64,000 nucleotides of DNA from Saccharopolyspora thermophila (GTDB lineage Bacteria; Actinomycetota; Actinomycetes; Mycobacteriales; Pseudonocardiaceae), in assembly GCF_014646075.1 (NCBI RefSeq), contig NZ_BMMT01000014.1:62001-126000 (forward strand), written 5' to 3'. A program made the translations under genes and the position numbers. Shown in pieces: positions 1 through 10,006 of this stretch. A model generated the notes under the pieces. It did not search any database, had not been told where the DNA came from, and worked only from the letters and a program-made list of their open reading frames with translations. Position 1 is the stretch's first letter. The number at the start of each line of letters is the position of its first letter.

Positions 1-911
1 TGGACGTGGAGCTGGCCGAGGGCGAGTGGTTCGATCCGGTGCGGGGCCGCCGGTTCGACCTGGTGGTGTGCAACCCGCCGTTCGTGGTCGGCCCGCCCCG
101 CACCGACTTCGTGTACCGCGACTCCGGCCTGGCCGGGGACGACGCCAGCGCGCTCGTCGTGCGCCAGCTGCCCGCGTTCCTCAATGATGGCGGCACCGGC
201 CAGCTGCTGGCCTCCTGGGTGCACCGTGACGGCGAGGACTGGCAGGACCGGGTCAGCGGGTGGTTGCCGCCGGGCGTGGGCGTCGACGCCTGGTTCGTGC
301 AGCGCGACGTGGCCGACCCCGAGCTCTACGTGGGTACCTGGCTGCGCGACGCCGGCTACGACCCGCGGTCCGAGATCGGAATGCGCAAGGCCACCGAGTG
401 GTTGGACTGGTTCGAGGCCAACGACGTGATCGGTATCGGCTTCGGGTTCGTCACGTTGCGCCGCACCGACGCCCGTGGCGAAGTGGTCTGCGAGGACCTG
501 CGGCACGCCTACGATGACCCGCTGGGACCGGAGTCCGACCAGTGGCTGCGCCGGGTGGACTGGCTGCGCGCGCACGGCTCCGCCGAGGCGCTGCTGCGCG
601 CCCGCCTTGTGACGGCCGACAGCACGGTACTGGAGGAGGTCTCCGCCCCCGGGGACGAGGGCTGGAGCCCGGTGGTGCACCGGCTGCACCGCACCGACGG
701 GCCCGGCTGGCAGCACGAGGTCGACGAGCTCGGCGTCCGCCTACTCGCCGGGTTCCGGGGCGCGCTGCCGCTGGGCGAACTCCTGGAACTGCTCGCCGTG
801 GGGTACGGGGAAAACGTCGAGGAGTTGTCCGCGGCCGCCATCCCGGTGGTGCGCGAACTGATCCGGCACGGAATGGTCGTTCCGGCGGAATGGACCGGTG
901 AGGCCCGATGA
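1..911 (+). CDS. Class I SAM-dependent methyltransferase, 5'-truncated by window start
   Basis: This is the C-terminal part (about 302 residues) of a class I S-adenosylmethionine-dependent methyltransferase; the reading frame is open to the left edge, so the SAM-binding glycine loop lies outside the window. The visible anchor is VVCNPPF near the beginning, the NPPF/NPPY motif of N-methyltransferases acting on planar nitrogen (HemK/RlmG-like fold). The remaining ~270 residues form a C-terminal extension that I cannot assign to a substrate. The stop overlaps the dtd start (ATGA), so the two genes are translationally coupled. The substrate (rRNA, protein or small molecule) is unknown. Confidence 0.85.
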   Translation, partial: DVELAEGEWFDPVRGRRFDLVVCNPPFVVGPPRTDFVYRDSGLAGDDASALVVRQLPAFLNDGGTGQLLASWVHRDGEDWQDRVSGWLPPGVGVDAWFVQRDVADPELYVGTWLRDAGYDPRSEIGMRKATEWLDWFEANDVIGIGFGFVTLRRTDARGEVVCEDLRHAYDDPLGPESDQWLRRVDWLRAHGSAEALLRARLVTADSTVLEEVSAPGDEGWSPVVHRLHRTDGPGWQHEVDELGVRLLAGFRGALPLGELLELLAVGYGENVEELSAAAIPVVRELIRHGMVVPAEWTGEAR

Positions 912-1333
912 GAGCAATCGTCACCAGGGTCACTCGGGCCTCAGTAACTGTCGACGGCGTCGTGGTCGGCAAGATCGAAGAGCCCGGCCTGTTGGTGCTG
1001 TTGGGTGTGACGCATTCCGACGGTCCGGCCGAAGTCGCCAAAATGGCCCGGAAACTTCACGAGATCCGGGCGCTTCGCGACGAGGAGTCCTGCGCCACCA
1101 CGGGGGCTCCGCTGCTGGTGGTCAGTCAGTTCACGCTCTACGGCTCGACCCGCAAGGGCCGCCGCCCGTCGTTTACCGAGGCGGCCCGCCCCGAGCAGGC
1201 GGAACCGCTGGTCGACGCGGTGGTGGACGCGCTGCGTGAGCGCGGCGCGCGGGTGGCCACCGGGGTCTTCGGCGCGATGATGGCGGTGGAGAGCGTCAAC
1301 GACGGACCATTCACACTTTTGGTGGAGGTTTGA
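908..1333 (+). CDS. dtd: D-aminoacyl-tRNA deacylase
   Basis: The 141-residue product matches the normal length of DTD, the homodimeric cytosolic enzyme that hydrolyses D-amino acids (and misacylated glycine) from tRNA. Both active-site signatures are present: SQFTLYG (residues 73-79) and NDGPFT (131-136, the NxGPxT gate with its Gly-Pro pair). The ATG overlaps the stop of the upstream methyltransferase by 4 bp, giving an operon. The gene is followed by about 300 bp of non-coding DNA leading to the sigma factor, so it probably ends the upstream transcript. Confidence 0.96.
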   Translation: MRAIVTRVTRASVTVDGVVVGKIEEPGLLVLLGVTHSDGPAEVAKMARKLHEIRALRDEESCATTGAPLLVVSQFTLYGSTRKGRRPSFTEAARPEQAEPLVDAVVDALRERGARVATGVFGAMMAVESVNDGPFTLLVEV

Positions 1334-1416
1334 ATGTAACGGGTGCTCTCAGCGAATTCTCAGGCTTGGCGGCGCAACAGGTGTGACGGCCGCGACGTCT
1401 CCCATCGAGAAACCCG

Positions 1417-1442
1417 GGAACGAATTCGGCGCGCCGGTCGTT
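1417..1442 (+). promoter_or_regulatory. SigH/SigR-type (oxidative/thiol stress) promoter upstream of sigB
   Basis: GGAAC at 1417-1421 is followed after exactly 18 nt by GTT at 1440-1442. This matches the ECF sigma SigR/SigH consensus (GGAAY-N18/19-GTT). It lies about 190 bp before the sigB start inside the otherwise empty 1334-1632 gap. In mycobacteria sigB is known to be transcribed by stress ECF sigma factors, so the location is consistent. No canonical housekeeping promoter stood out in the same gap. Confidence 0.6.
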
Positions 1443-1632
1443 TTCCGGGTAACGAAGCTTCGACAGGCATGCCGACAGCGGCCGTGACCCCCGAGTCGCG
1501 GCGGTGGCGACATCGCCCAAGGAGTCGGCGACGTGCCGCTCGTACCACCGAGCGTACGCGTCCTGCACACCACGCAACGGCGCGCAGTGTGAATTCGCGC
1601 CCGCCAAGCCAGCCCGCCAGGGAGGGAGCTCA

Positions 1633-2604
1633 ATGACCGTCCCGCAGACCACCAAGCCAGACGCCCCCATCGCCGAGGAGCTCGACACCCAGGGCCCATC
1701 GGCGGACCTGGTTCGCGTCTATCTCAACGGCATCGGGCGCACCGCGCTGCTCACCGCTCAGGAGGAGGTCGACCTCGCCAAACGCATCGAGGCCGGGGTC
1801 TTCGCCAAGCACCTGCTGGAGACCAGCGAGGACCTCTCCCCGGAGCGGCGCGCGGACCTCAACGCCGTGGTCCGGGACGGCCGCGAGGCCAAAAACCACC
1901 TGATGGAGGCCAACCTTCGCCTGGTGGTCAGCCTCGCCAAGCGCTACACCGGCCGCGGCATGCCGCTGCTGGACCTCATCCAGGAGGGCAACCTCGGCCT
2001 GATCCGCGCGGTGGAGAAGTTCGACTACACCAAGGGCTTCAAGTTCTCCACTTACGCCACCTGGTGGATCCGCCAGGCCATCACCCGCGGCATGGCCGAC
2101 CAGAGCCGGACCATCCGCCTGCCCGTCCACCTCGTCGAGCAGGTCAACAAGCTGGCCCGGATCAAGCGTGACCTGCACCAGAAGCTGGGCCGGGAGGCCA
2201 CCGACGAGGAGCTGTCCGAGGAGGCCGGCATCCCGGTGGAGAAGATCCTCGACCTGATGGACCACTCCCGCGACCCGGTCAGCCTGGACATGCCGGTCGG
2301 CGCCGAGGAGGACGCCCCGCTCGGCGACTTCATCGAGGACGCCGAATCCGCCGACGCCGAGAACGCGGTGATCTCCGGGTTCCTGCAGGACGACCTGCGC
2401 CGGGTGCTGGCCACCCTCGAGGAGCGGGAGCAGGCGGTGATCCGCATGCGCTACGGCCTCGACGACGGCCAGCCGCGCACGCTGGACCAGATCGGTAAGG
2501 CGTTCGGCCTGTCCCGCGAGCGGGTTCGGCAGATCGAGCGCGAGGTCATGTCCAAGCTCCGGCACGGCGATCGCGCCGACCGCCTGCGCGCCTACGCGAG
2601 CTGA
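1633..2604 (+). CDS. sigB: Principal-like (group 2) sigma factor SigB
   Basis: The 323-residue product is a sigma-70 family RNA polymerase subunit. It shows region 1.2 ([11 protein letters not shown]), region 2 with the -10 recognition helix ([13 protein letters not shown]), region 3, and a C-terminal region 4 helix-turn-helix ([11 protein letters not shown]). The short N-terminus, lacking the long acidic extension of the primary sigma, and the length equal to mycobacterial SigB support group 2. I chose ATG 1633 because GGAGGGAG lies just upstream; the frame remains open to GTG 1504 but those 43 residues do not look coding. It probably controls stationary/stress genes and sits behind a SigH-like promoter at 1417. 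Confidence 0.93.
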   Translation: MTVPQTTKPDAPIAEELDTQGPSADLVRVYLNGIGRTALLTAQEEVDLAKRIEAGVFAKHLLETSEDLSPERRADLNAVVRDGREAKNHLMEANLRLVVSLAKRYTGRGMPLLDLIQEGNLGLIRAVEKFDYTKGFKFSTYATWWIRQAITRGMADQSRTIRLPVHLVEQVNKLARIKRDLHQKLGREATDEELSEEAGIPVEKILDLMDHSRDPVSLDMPVGAEEDAPLGDFIEDAESADAENAVISGFLQDDLRRVLATLEEREQAVIRMRYGLDDGQPRTLDQIGKAFGLSRERVRQIEREVMSKLRHGDRADRLRAYAS

Positions 2605-2700
2605 GCGGGCGGCTGCGCGGGTCGATGGTTTTCCACCCGGTTGGCTCGTTGACCCTGCGCGCTGCTGGAGTCAGCCTTTCTGGTCCCGGGGTTGGTGCTT

Positions 2701-2718
2701 CGCGGTGTTCGCACCGCG
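2701..2718 (+). terminator. UUCG-loop hairpin downstream of sigB
   Basis: CGCGGTG (2701-2707) and CACCGCG (2712-2718) form a perfect 7-bp stem closed by a TTCG tetraloop. It lies in the 197-bp convergent gap between sigB and the phosphatase gene. A second GC-rich inverted repeat (2727-2734 with 2754-2761) follows. There is no T-tract, which is common for actinobacterial terminators. Confidence 0.5.
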
Positions 2719-2801
2719 TTCTCCGGGAGGCCGGGGTCGTCGTCCGGACGGGTCCGGCCTCTCGACCCAGCTCGGTGTTCCAGCCGACCCGGTAGATCCC
2801 A

Positions 2802-3539
2802 TCAGGGTTCTTCGGTGAACCTCCGGCGCCAGCGGGTCAGCTCGTCCTCCGTCACGCCATGGGCCCGCAGCCAGCCCGCCGCTCCGCCCTCGTGGGCCTC
2901 GAAGGTGCTCAGGACGCTTTCGATCGCTTCCGTGGGCGTGGACATGAGCCCCTCCACCATGTCCTCGTCCACGCCCGGCGGGAGAGCCGGGGCCACTTCC
3001 AGGCGCTGCAGCACCCGGTACATGTTGCGGTCCGTGCGAACGTAGTCCGCCACGATCGCGTCCCGGCACACCCCGACCGCACCCAGCAGCAGCGCCGACG
3101 TCACCCCGGTGCGGTCCTTGCCGGCCGCGCAGTGGATGAGCACCGGCCCGTCCGCGTCCAGCACCAGCCGGAACACCTCGACCAGCTTCTTCGGTGCGCC
3201 CTGCAGGATCGACTGGTAGAGCTGGGTCAGCTCGTGCGCGTCCTCGTCGACGTCCAGGTCGGCCTGGTCGATGTCCTCCAGCAGCGGCACCCGCTGCACC
3301 TCCGTGACCGTCGCCAGGGGATGCTCCTGGTCACCGACCTCCGCCGTGTCACGCAGGTCCACCACGAGCCTCGGTGGCCACTGCGGCACGCCGTCCGGGG
3401 ACCGGTCGCCAGCACGCGGCGCATCGCTGCGGTATACCACGCCCGCCCTGGTCCACGCGCCGTCTCCGGTGGGCTGGCCGCCCAGGTCGCGAAGGTTGGC
3501 CAGGCGGCCCAGCGCCTTGCTGCGATCTGCCATCGCCAC
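2802..3539 (-). CDS. Tyrosine-protein phosphatase (Y_phosphatase3 family)
   Basis: The protein has the P-loop HCAAGKDRTG (catalytic Cys about residue 137 from this start), the CX5R signature of dual-specificity or tyrosine phosphatases of the PtpB/Y_phosphatase3 family. The N-terminal NLRDLGG motif is also characteristic of that family. Members dephosphorylate phosphotyrosine and sometimes phosphoserine or phosphoinositides. The start is uncertain: the frame is open to 3671, but GTG at 3539 has GGAGG five bases upstream. GTG 3554 and ATG 3533 are alternatives. It is monocistronic, convergent with sigB and divergent from the fumarase gene. Confidence 0.88.
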   Translation of the reverse strand: MAMADRSKALGRLANLRDLGGQPTGDGAWTRAGVVYRSDAPRAGDRSPDGVPQWPPRLVVDLRDTAEVGDQEHPLATVTEVQRVPLLEDIDQADLDVDEDAHELTQLYQSILQGAPKKLVEVFRLVLDADGPVLIHCAAGKDRTGVTSALLLGAVGVCRDAIVADYVRTDRNMYRVLQRLEVAPALPPGVDEDMVEGLMSTPTEAIESVLSTFEAHEGGAAGWLRAHGVTEDELTRWRRRFTEEP

Positions 3540-3721
3540 GGTGACCTCCGTCACTCGGCTCCTCGGGTGTCGGTTCGCCAGCCTCGCAGGTGCGGCTCCG
3601 CTCGGCCAGCACCTGCCCGGATCGGTGCTCGTCACATCTGGCCCACCCCCATGAACGTGCTGATCCACCACGCGGTTTCATGGGGCATCGCGTACCCGAA
3701 CGCGCGCAAAGGAGCCGCGAC

Positions 3722-5374
<1,653 letters not shown>

Positions 5375-5384
5375 CATGCCTGAA

Positions 5385-5414
5385 CTCCCGCAGGAGCCCC
5401 ACCTCCTGCGGGAG
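5385..5414 (+). terminator. Terminator hairpin after fumarase
   Basis: A perfect 12-bp inverted repeat (CTCCCGCAGGAG 5385-5396, CTCCTGCGGGAG 5403-5414) with a 6-nt loop begins ten bases after the fumarase stop. No T-run follows, typical of high-GC factor-assisted or hairpin-only terminators. Confidence 0.8.
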
Positions 5415-5433
5415 CACGGCGTGGTGACGCATC

Positions 5434-5454
5434 CGCGGACCCGTCGGGTCCGCG
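5434..5454. terminator. Second hairpin between convergent genes
   Basis: CGCGGACCC (5434-5442) and GGGTCCGCG (5446-5454) form a perfect 9-bp stem with a 3-nt loop. It lies between fumarase and the convergent lipoprotein gene, so it may end transcription from the minus strand. Confidence 0.6.
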
Positions 5455-5533
5455 CGACGCGATTGTCGGCGGTATCGACAACAGCTCGTGGTTACCGGGT
5501 TTCCTCAGCGATCAGCAGTGCCGCGGTGCGCAC

Positions 5534-5989
5534 TCAGCGCGGAACCTTGACGTCCCGCTGTTCCAGCACGACCTTGCGCGCGTCCAGCGGCGCGTCGAGC
5601 CGCACGGCCACCGGCGGGTAGCGCAGGTCCATGGTGCAGATGCCCGGCGGCTCCGGGGTTTCCTCGACGAACACGACCTTGACGTGGTCGACGGTCTGCT
5701 CGGCCACCTCGGCGCGAACCTTGCTGCAGCCTCCTTCCTGGCCGGTGGCCACGACGACGGTGCCGCCGTCCTGCGTCCAGACCTTCTTTGGATAGCCCTT
5801 CGGCAGTCGCGACGTGTCCAGCGCCGACTCGGCGACCGGGGTGCGTTCCTGTTCGGGTTTCGGTTGGACCGGTCCCGGGGGTGCGGGGGGCTGGCCACCG
5901 AAACCGACGTCATCACTGGCTGGCTGGGCGCAGGCGGACAGGGCGAGGAGCAGAGCCGCTGCGCCCACTGTGGTGTGTAGGCGTCTCAT
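5534..5989 (-). CDS. Secreted lipoprotein of unknown function
   Basis: The 151-residue product starts with a short lipoprotein signal (MRRLH, hydrophobic run, lipobox LSAC with the lipid-bearing Cys at residue 20). A Pro-rich linker follows, then a compact domain of about 100 residues with two cysteines (GGCSKV, GICTMDL) that could form a disulfide. I do not recognise the family. The frame stays open upstream to 6340, but only the ATG at 5989 gives a signal peptide. It faces away from a possible small ORF at 6139. Confidence 0.75.
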   Translation of the reverse strand: MRRLHTTVGAAALLLALSACAQPASDDVGFGGQPPAPPGPVQPKPEQERTPVAESALDTSRLPKGYPKKVWTQDGGTVVVATGQEGGCSKVRAEVAEQTVDHVKVVFVEETPEPPGICTMDLRYPPVAVRLDAPLDARKVVLEQRDVKVPR

Positions 5990-6138
5990 GCCCTCTGGAC
6001 GGAGCTGCCGCGCTGAGTGGTTGCGCAGAACCCGCCGCCGAAGCATCCACACCTTTCCCACAATTCGGAACCGCTGGCGACCTGCGCGGGTTGCGTGGTT
6101 CGTCGGGCTGCTGCCCCGTGCGATGGAGTTGCCGAGGA

Positions 6139-6249
6139 ATGTCGACAACCGTCCCGTCCACACCGCAGACCACGGCCGTCCCGGACGCACCGCAGGGCCG
6201 GCCGCAGTGGGTGCCGCTCGCCGTCGGCGAGTGCGCGCGCACCTGCTGA
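6139..6249 (+). CDS. Possible 36-residue peptide, C-terminal GECARTC
   Basis: This short ORF (MSTTVPSTPQ... GECARTC) lies in the 360-bp gap between the lipoprotein and the hydrolase. Thirty-three of its 36 codons end in G or C, as in the real genes here, and GAGGA immediately precedes the ATG, although the spacing is too short for an ideal ribosome binding site. It has a Thr/Pro/Gln-rich N-terminal half and two cysteines near the end. There is no recognisable family or modification enzyme nearby, so it may be a chance ORF in GC-rich DNA. Confidence 0.25.
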   Translation: MSTTVPSTPQTTAVPDAPQGRPQWVPLAVGECARTC

Positions 6250-6349
6250 TGCTCGCCGCGCGGATCGGCGCTGCCCTGCATCTTCCAATGTGGACGGCGA
6301 ACGCGATGACGCTCGGTTCCTTCTCCCTCGTTGGGGACACCGGCCTCGG

Positions 6350-7273
6350 CTACTTCGGCGCGCTGGTCGTCCAGCTGGCGGCGTTGGGCGCGATCGCGGC
6401 GATCCAGTCCCGGATCCAGCGGGACAGCTCGCCGCCGTTGCGCACCCAGCTGAAGTGCCCGAGGCTGGCCGCCCCGGCAGCCGACCGGGAGTAGTGCCGG
6501 GCGGTCCGCGGCGCGAGTTCCGCCTTGCCCGCCAGGTGATCCACTGAGGACCGCGGGGCCAGCTTGTCGCCGGAGACGCTGACGGTCAGCAGCGGCTGCC
6601 GCACCGTCCGCAGCGCGGCCTCGTAGTCGGTCGCCGATCCGTTCAACCGGTAGCGACCGGTGCGGGCCTGGCGGGCCCAGTCCTGCATCAGGTCGACGGC
6701 CTGGCGGCCGCCGAAGCCGAGCCGGTGTCCCGGCCAGTAGCCGAACAGCGTGGACAGCGCGGCCACCAGTTGCGTGCCGAGCAGTATCCGCAGCCGGTGC
6801 ACACCGGTGAAGCTGCGGAACCACACCGAACCGGATGCCACCAGGACGATGCCCTGCACCCGCCCCGGGTGGCTGGCCGCGTGCAGCAGCGCGATCTGCC
6901 CGCCGAGGCTGTGGCCGAGCAGGAAGCGCGGCGCCTGCGGGTGCAACGACGCCACGAGGTCGAGGACGGCGTCCACGTCGTCGATGAGGCTCTGGTAGCC
7001 GTACCGCACGCCCCGCGCCGCCGGTGGGGTGCTCTCGCCCTGGCCGCGCATGTCGAAGGTCACCACCGACAACCCCTGCGCGTGCAGGTCGGCGACGAAC
7101 GGGCGGTAGTAACGGGCGGGCACGCCCATCGCCGGGAGCAGGACGACCACCGGGCTGGCCGGGTCTTCTTGCGCCGCGGCGCGCACCTTGATGCGGTGCG
7201 GTCCCGCGGCCACCAGGCCGAGGACGGTCGAGCGCGGCTCGGTTGCGGGTCGGTCGGCTGCGTCGTGGGCCAC
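6350..7273 (-). CDS. Alpha/beta hydrolase
   Basis: The 307-residue protein has the full alpha/beta-hydrolase layout: oxyanion region LLPAMG, nucleophile elbow GHSLGG (Ser122), acid Asp236 (SGDKLAP) and His273 (GHFSW). The lid region (about 150-210) is moderately hydrophobic. There is no signal peptide, so it is predicted cytosolic. The family covers esterases, lipases and epoxide or haloalkane hydrolases, and the sequence does not fix a substrate. It lies 44 bp downstream of the acyltransferase gene on the same strand and may be cotranscribed. Confidence 0.88.
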   Translation of the reverse strand: MAHDAADRPATEPRSTVLGLVAAGPHRIKVRAAAQEDPASPVVVLLPAMGVPARYYRPFVADLHAQGLSVVTFDMRGQGESTPPAARGVRYGYQSLIDDVDAVLDLVASLHPQAPRFLLGHSLGGQIALLHAASHPGRVQGIVLVASGSVWFRSFTGVHRLRILLGTQLVAALSTLFGYWPGHRLGFGGRQAVDLMQDWARQARTGRYRLNGSATDYEAALRTVRQPLLTVSVSGDKLAPRSSVDHLAGKAELAPRTARHYSRSAAGAASLGHFSWVRNGGELSRWIRDWIAAIAPNAASWTTSAPK

Positions 7274-7317
7274 GGCGCAAGATTAACGAAACGATGCAGT
7301 TTCAGGACAGCCCGAGG

Positions 7318-9996
7318 TCAACGCAACCGGCGTGGCCCCGCGTCCAGCGCCGCCGGGGACGCCCCGATCGCCACCCTGGCACCGGTGACGCTGGCGCCCG
7401 TCGGCGAGGCGAGCACCGGCTGCAGCGCGAGCTCGCGCACCTCCGGCAGGTCCTCGGCCAGCGTCGCCACCCGCAGCACCAAGTCCTCCAGGGCAGCGAG
7501 GTTCGCCGGCTCCGCACCGCGGTACCCGGTCAGCAGCGGCGCGGCCCGCGGCGCGCGCACCAGCGCCGACACGTCCACATCGGACAGCGGCAGTGCCCGG
7601 TATGCCTTGTCCCCCAGCAGTTCGCTCGCCACCCCGGACAGCCCGAACGAGACCAGCGTGCCGAACGACGGGTCGTCGGTCAGGTCGATGACGCACGAGG
7701 TGCCCGGCGGAGCCATGCGCTGCACGTAGACCGCATCGAGCCCGGAGACACGACGCATGTCGGCGTACGCCGCCCGCACCGCGTCCTCGGTGCCCAGCCC
7801 CAGCCGGACGCCCACCAGGTCGCTGCGGTGCCGCAACGTGTCGCTCACCGCCTTCAACGCCACCGGGTAGCCCAGCTCCACGGCCGCGGCCACGGCCTGC
7901 TCCACCCCGTCGACCTGCCGGAACGGCACCACCGAGATGCCGTAGCAGCCGAGCAGCTCCACGGCCTGGTCGTCGGTGAGCCCGGTGACGTCCGCCGCCA
8001 GCCAGTTTTCGACCAGGGACCTCGCGCGATCCGCGTCGACCCCCTGCGGGCGCACGAAGTGGCCCTTCGGCGCGGCACGCCACTGTGCGTACCGGGTCAC
8101 GCGGGCCAGCGCCAGCACCGCCCGCTCGGGGCTCGGGTACGACGGCACCGAGCCCTTGCCTGCGGTGCCGTCCGGACCGGGCACCACGAGCTCGTCGGGC
8201 ACGCCTTCCGCGGCCAGGAACGTGGTCACCACCGGCTTCGAGCGGGCGACGTCGGCCTCCTGCAGGGCTTCGCGCATCGCACGCGCGTACGCGGCGCCGG
8301 GAACGGCAACCGGGGGCGCGAACACGGTCACCAGCGCGTCGACGTCCTCGCGCAGCGCCGCGTCGCGCACTGCGGCCGCGAACTCCTCCGGCCCCGCGGA
8401 CGCCCCCACGTCCACCGGGTCACCGGCCAGCTTGAGCGACTGCGCCTGCGCGACGTCCGCGGCGATCATGCCCAGTGCCGAGGAGTTGCCCACGATCGCC
8501 ACCCGTTCGCCCGGTGGCAGCGGCTGGTGCGCCAGCAGCAACGCGGTGTCGAACATCTGCGCCACCGACTCGACGCGGATCACGCCGGACTGTTCGAACA
8601 AAGCCTGCACGCTGGTTTCGTCGATCTGGACCGACGTCGCCGCCAGGCCGGGCCGCACCGCGTTGCGGCCCGACTTCACCACCACGATCGGCTTCGTGCG
8701 GGCCAGCCGCCGGGCCAGCCGTGCGAACTTGCGCGGGTTGCCGAACGACTCCAGGTACAGCAGCACCACGTCGGTGGCCGGGTCGGTCTGCCAGTACTGC
8801 AGCAGGTCGTTGCCGGACACATCGGCCCGGTTGCCCGCCGAGACGAACGTCGACAGCCCCAGCCCCCGCTGGGTGGCGGTCTCCAGGATCGCCACACCCA
8901 GCGCACCGGACTGGCAGAAGAACCCGGTGCGGCCCCGGCCGGGCAGGTGCGGCGCGAGGCTGGCGTTGAGCCGGAACTCCGGGTCGGTGTTGACCACGCC
9001 GAGCGCGTTCGGACCGACCACGCGCATCCCGTGCGCCCGCGCCGCCCGGACCATCTCGCGCTCCACCTCGCGGCCCGCCGGCCCGGTCTCGCTGAACCCG
9101 GAGCTGACGATCACCAGCGTCTTGACGCCCTTGGCCAGGCACGCGTCGAGCACCTCGGTCACCCCGGCGGCGGGGATGGCCACCACCGCCAGGTCGACCT
9201 CGTCCGGGATGTCCAGCACGGAGGCGTAGGCTCGCACGCCGCGCACCGAGCGGTGCTCCGGGTTGACCGGGTAGACGGGGCCGGTGAAGTCGGCGGTGAG
9301 CAGGTTCGTCAGCACCGCGTGGCCGATCTTCGCGCGGTCCGTGGACGCGCCGATCACCGCCACCGAACGCGGCCGCAGCAGGTTGTACACGCTGCGGGCC
9401 TCGGCGGCCTGCTCCCGGGCACGGGCCACCGCCACCGACTCCTCGGTGGGGTCGATGTCGAACTCCAGGTGCACGACGCCTTCCTCCATGGCCCGGCTCA
9501 CCTGGTAGCCGGCGTCCAGGAACACCCGCACCATCTTCGAGTTCTCGGCCAGCACCTCCGCCACGAACCGCCGCAGCCCGCGCTCCCGCGCCGCGGCCGC
9601 CAGGTGCTCCAGCAGGATCGAGCCCAGGCCCCTGCCCTGGTGCTGGTCCTCCACCACGAACGCGACCTCGGCCGACTTCTGCTCGCCCAGCCGGTCATAG
9701 CGGCCCACCGCCACGATGTCGTCGCCGAGCAGTGCGACCAGCGCCACGCGGTTGACGTAGTCGACGTGCGTGAAGCGGTCCACGTCGCGTTTCGGCATCC
9801 GCGGGTACGGACCGAAGTAGCGGTAGTACCGGGTCCGGTCGCTGAGCCTGCCGTGGAAGGCGACCAGCTTCTCGGCGTCGTCGGGCGTGATCGGCCGCAG
9901 GTGCATGGTGCCCCCGTCGGAGAGCACCACGTCGGCCTCCCACTGCCGCGGGTAGTCCGCCTGCGCCTGCTCCGGCTCCTGCGCAATACCGTCCAC
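7318..9996 (-). CDS. pat: Pat-type protein lysine acyltransferase: GNAT fused to an ADP-forming acyl-CoA synthetase-like module
   Basis: The 892-residue protein has an N-terminal GNAT domain (about 25-185, with acetyl-CoA loop QGRGLG). A CoA-binding Rossmann domain follows (from about 205, SVAVIGAS), then a succinyl-CoA-ligase-like domain (FFCQSGALG region) and a C-terminal ATP-grasp domain (about 670-890). This is the Pat/PatZ layout with the GNAT at the N-terminus, a domain order seen in actinobacteria. Such enzymes acetylate, and sometimes propionylate, a lysine of acyl-CoA synthetases and shut them off; the synthetase-like part is usually a regulatory sensor. The start is GTG 9996 with GAGGAG overlapping the stop of the acuC-like gene 10 bp upstream. 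Confidence 0.92.
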   Translation of the reverse strand: MDGIAQEPEQAQADYPRQWEADVVLSDGGTMHLRPITPDDAEKLVAFHGRLSDRTRYYRYFGPYPRMPKRDVDRFTHVDYVNRVALVALLGDDIVAVGRYDRLGEQKSAEVAFVVEDQHQGRGLGSILLEHLAAAARERGLRRFVAEVLAENSKMVRVFLDAGYQVSRAMEEGVVHLEFDIDPTEESVAVARAREQAAEARSVYNLLRPRSVAVIGASTDRAKIGHAVLTNLLTADFTGPVYPVNPEHRSVRGVRAYASVLDIPDEVDLAVVAIPAAGVTEVLDACLAKGVKTLVIVSSGFSETGPAGREVEREMVRAARAHGMRVVGPNALGVVNTDPEFRLNASLAPHLPGRGRTGFFCQSGALGVAILETATQRGLGLSTFVSAGNRADVSGNDLLQYWQTDPATDVVLLYLESFGNPRKFARLARRLARTKPIVVVKSGRNAVRPGLAATSVQIDETSVQALFEQSGVIRVESVAQMFDTALLLAHQPLPPGERVAIVGNSSALGMIAADVAQAQSLKLAGDPVDVGASAGPEEFAAAVRDAALREDVDALVTVFAPPVAVPGAAYARAMREALQEADVARSKPVVTTFLAAEGVPDELVVPGPDGTAGKGSVPSYPSPERAVLALARVTRYAQWRAAPKGHFVRPQGVDADRARSLVENWLAADVTGLTDDQAVELLGCYGISVVPFRQVDGVEQAVAAAVELGYPVALKAVSDTLRHRSDLVGVRLGLGTEDAVRAAYADMRRVSGLDAVYVQRMAPPGTSCVIDLTDDPSFGTLVSFGLSGVASELLGDKAYRALPLSDVDVSALVRAPRAAPLLTGYRGAEPANLAALEDLVLRVATLAEDLPEVRELALQPVLASPTGASVTGARVAIGASPAALDAGPRRLR

Positions 9997-10006
9997 TTCG
10001 GACTCC

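Noticed and set aside
7274-7317. GAAAC/GTTTC inverted repeat between the acyltransferase and hydrolase genes as a terminator
   Set aside because: The stem is only 5 bp and lies between co-directional genes 44 bp apart; too weak to call.
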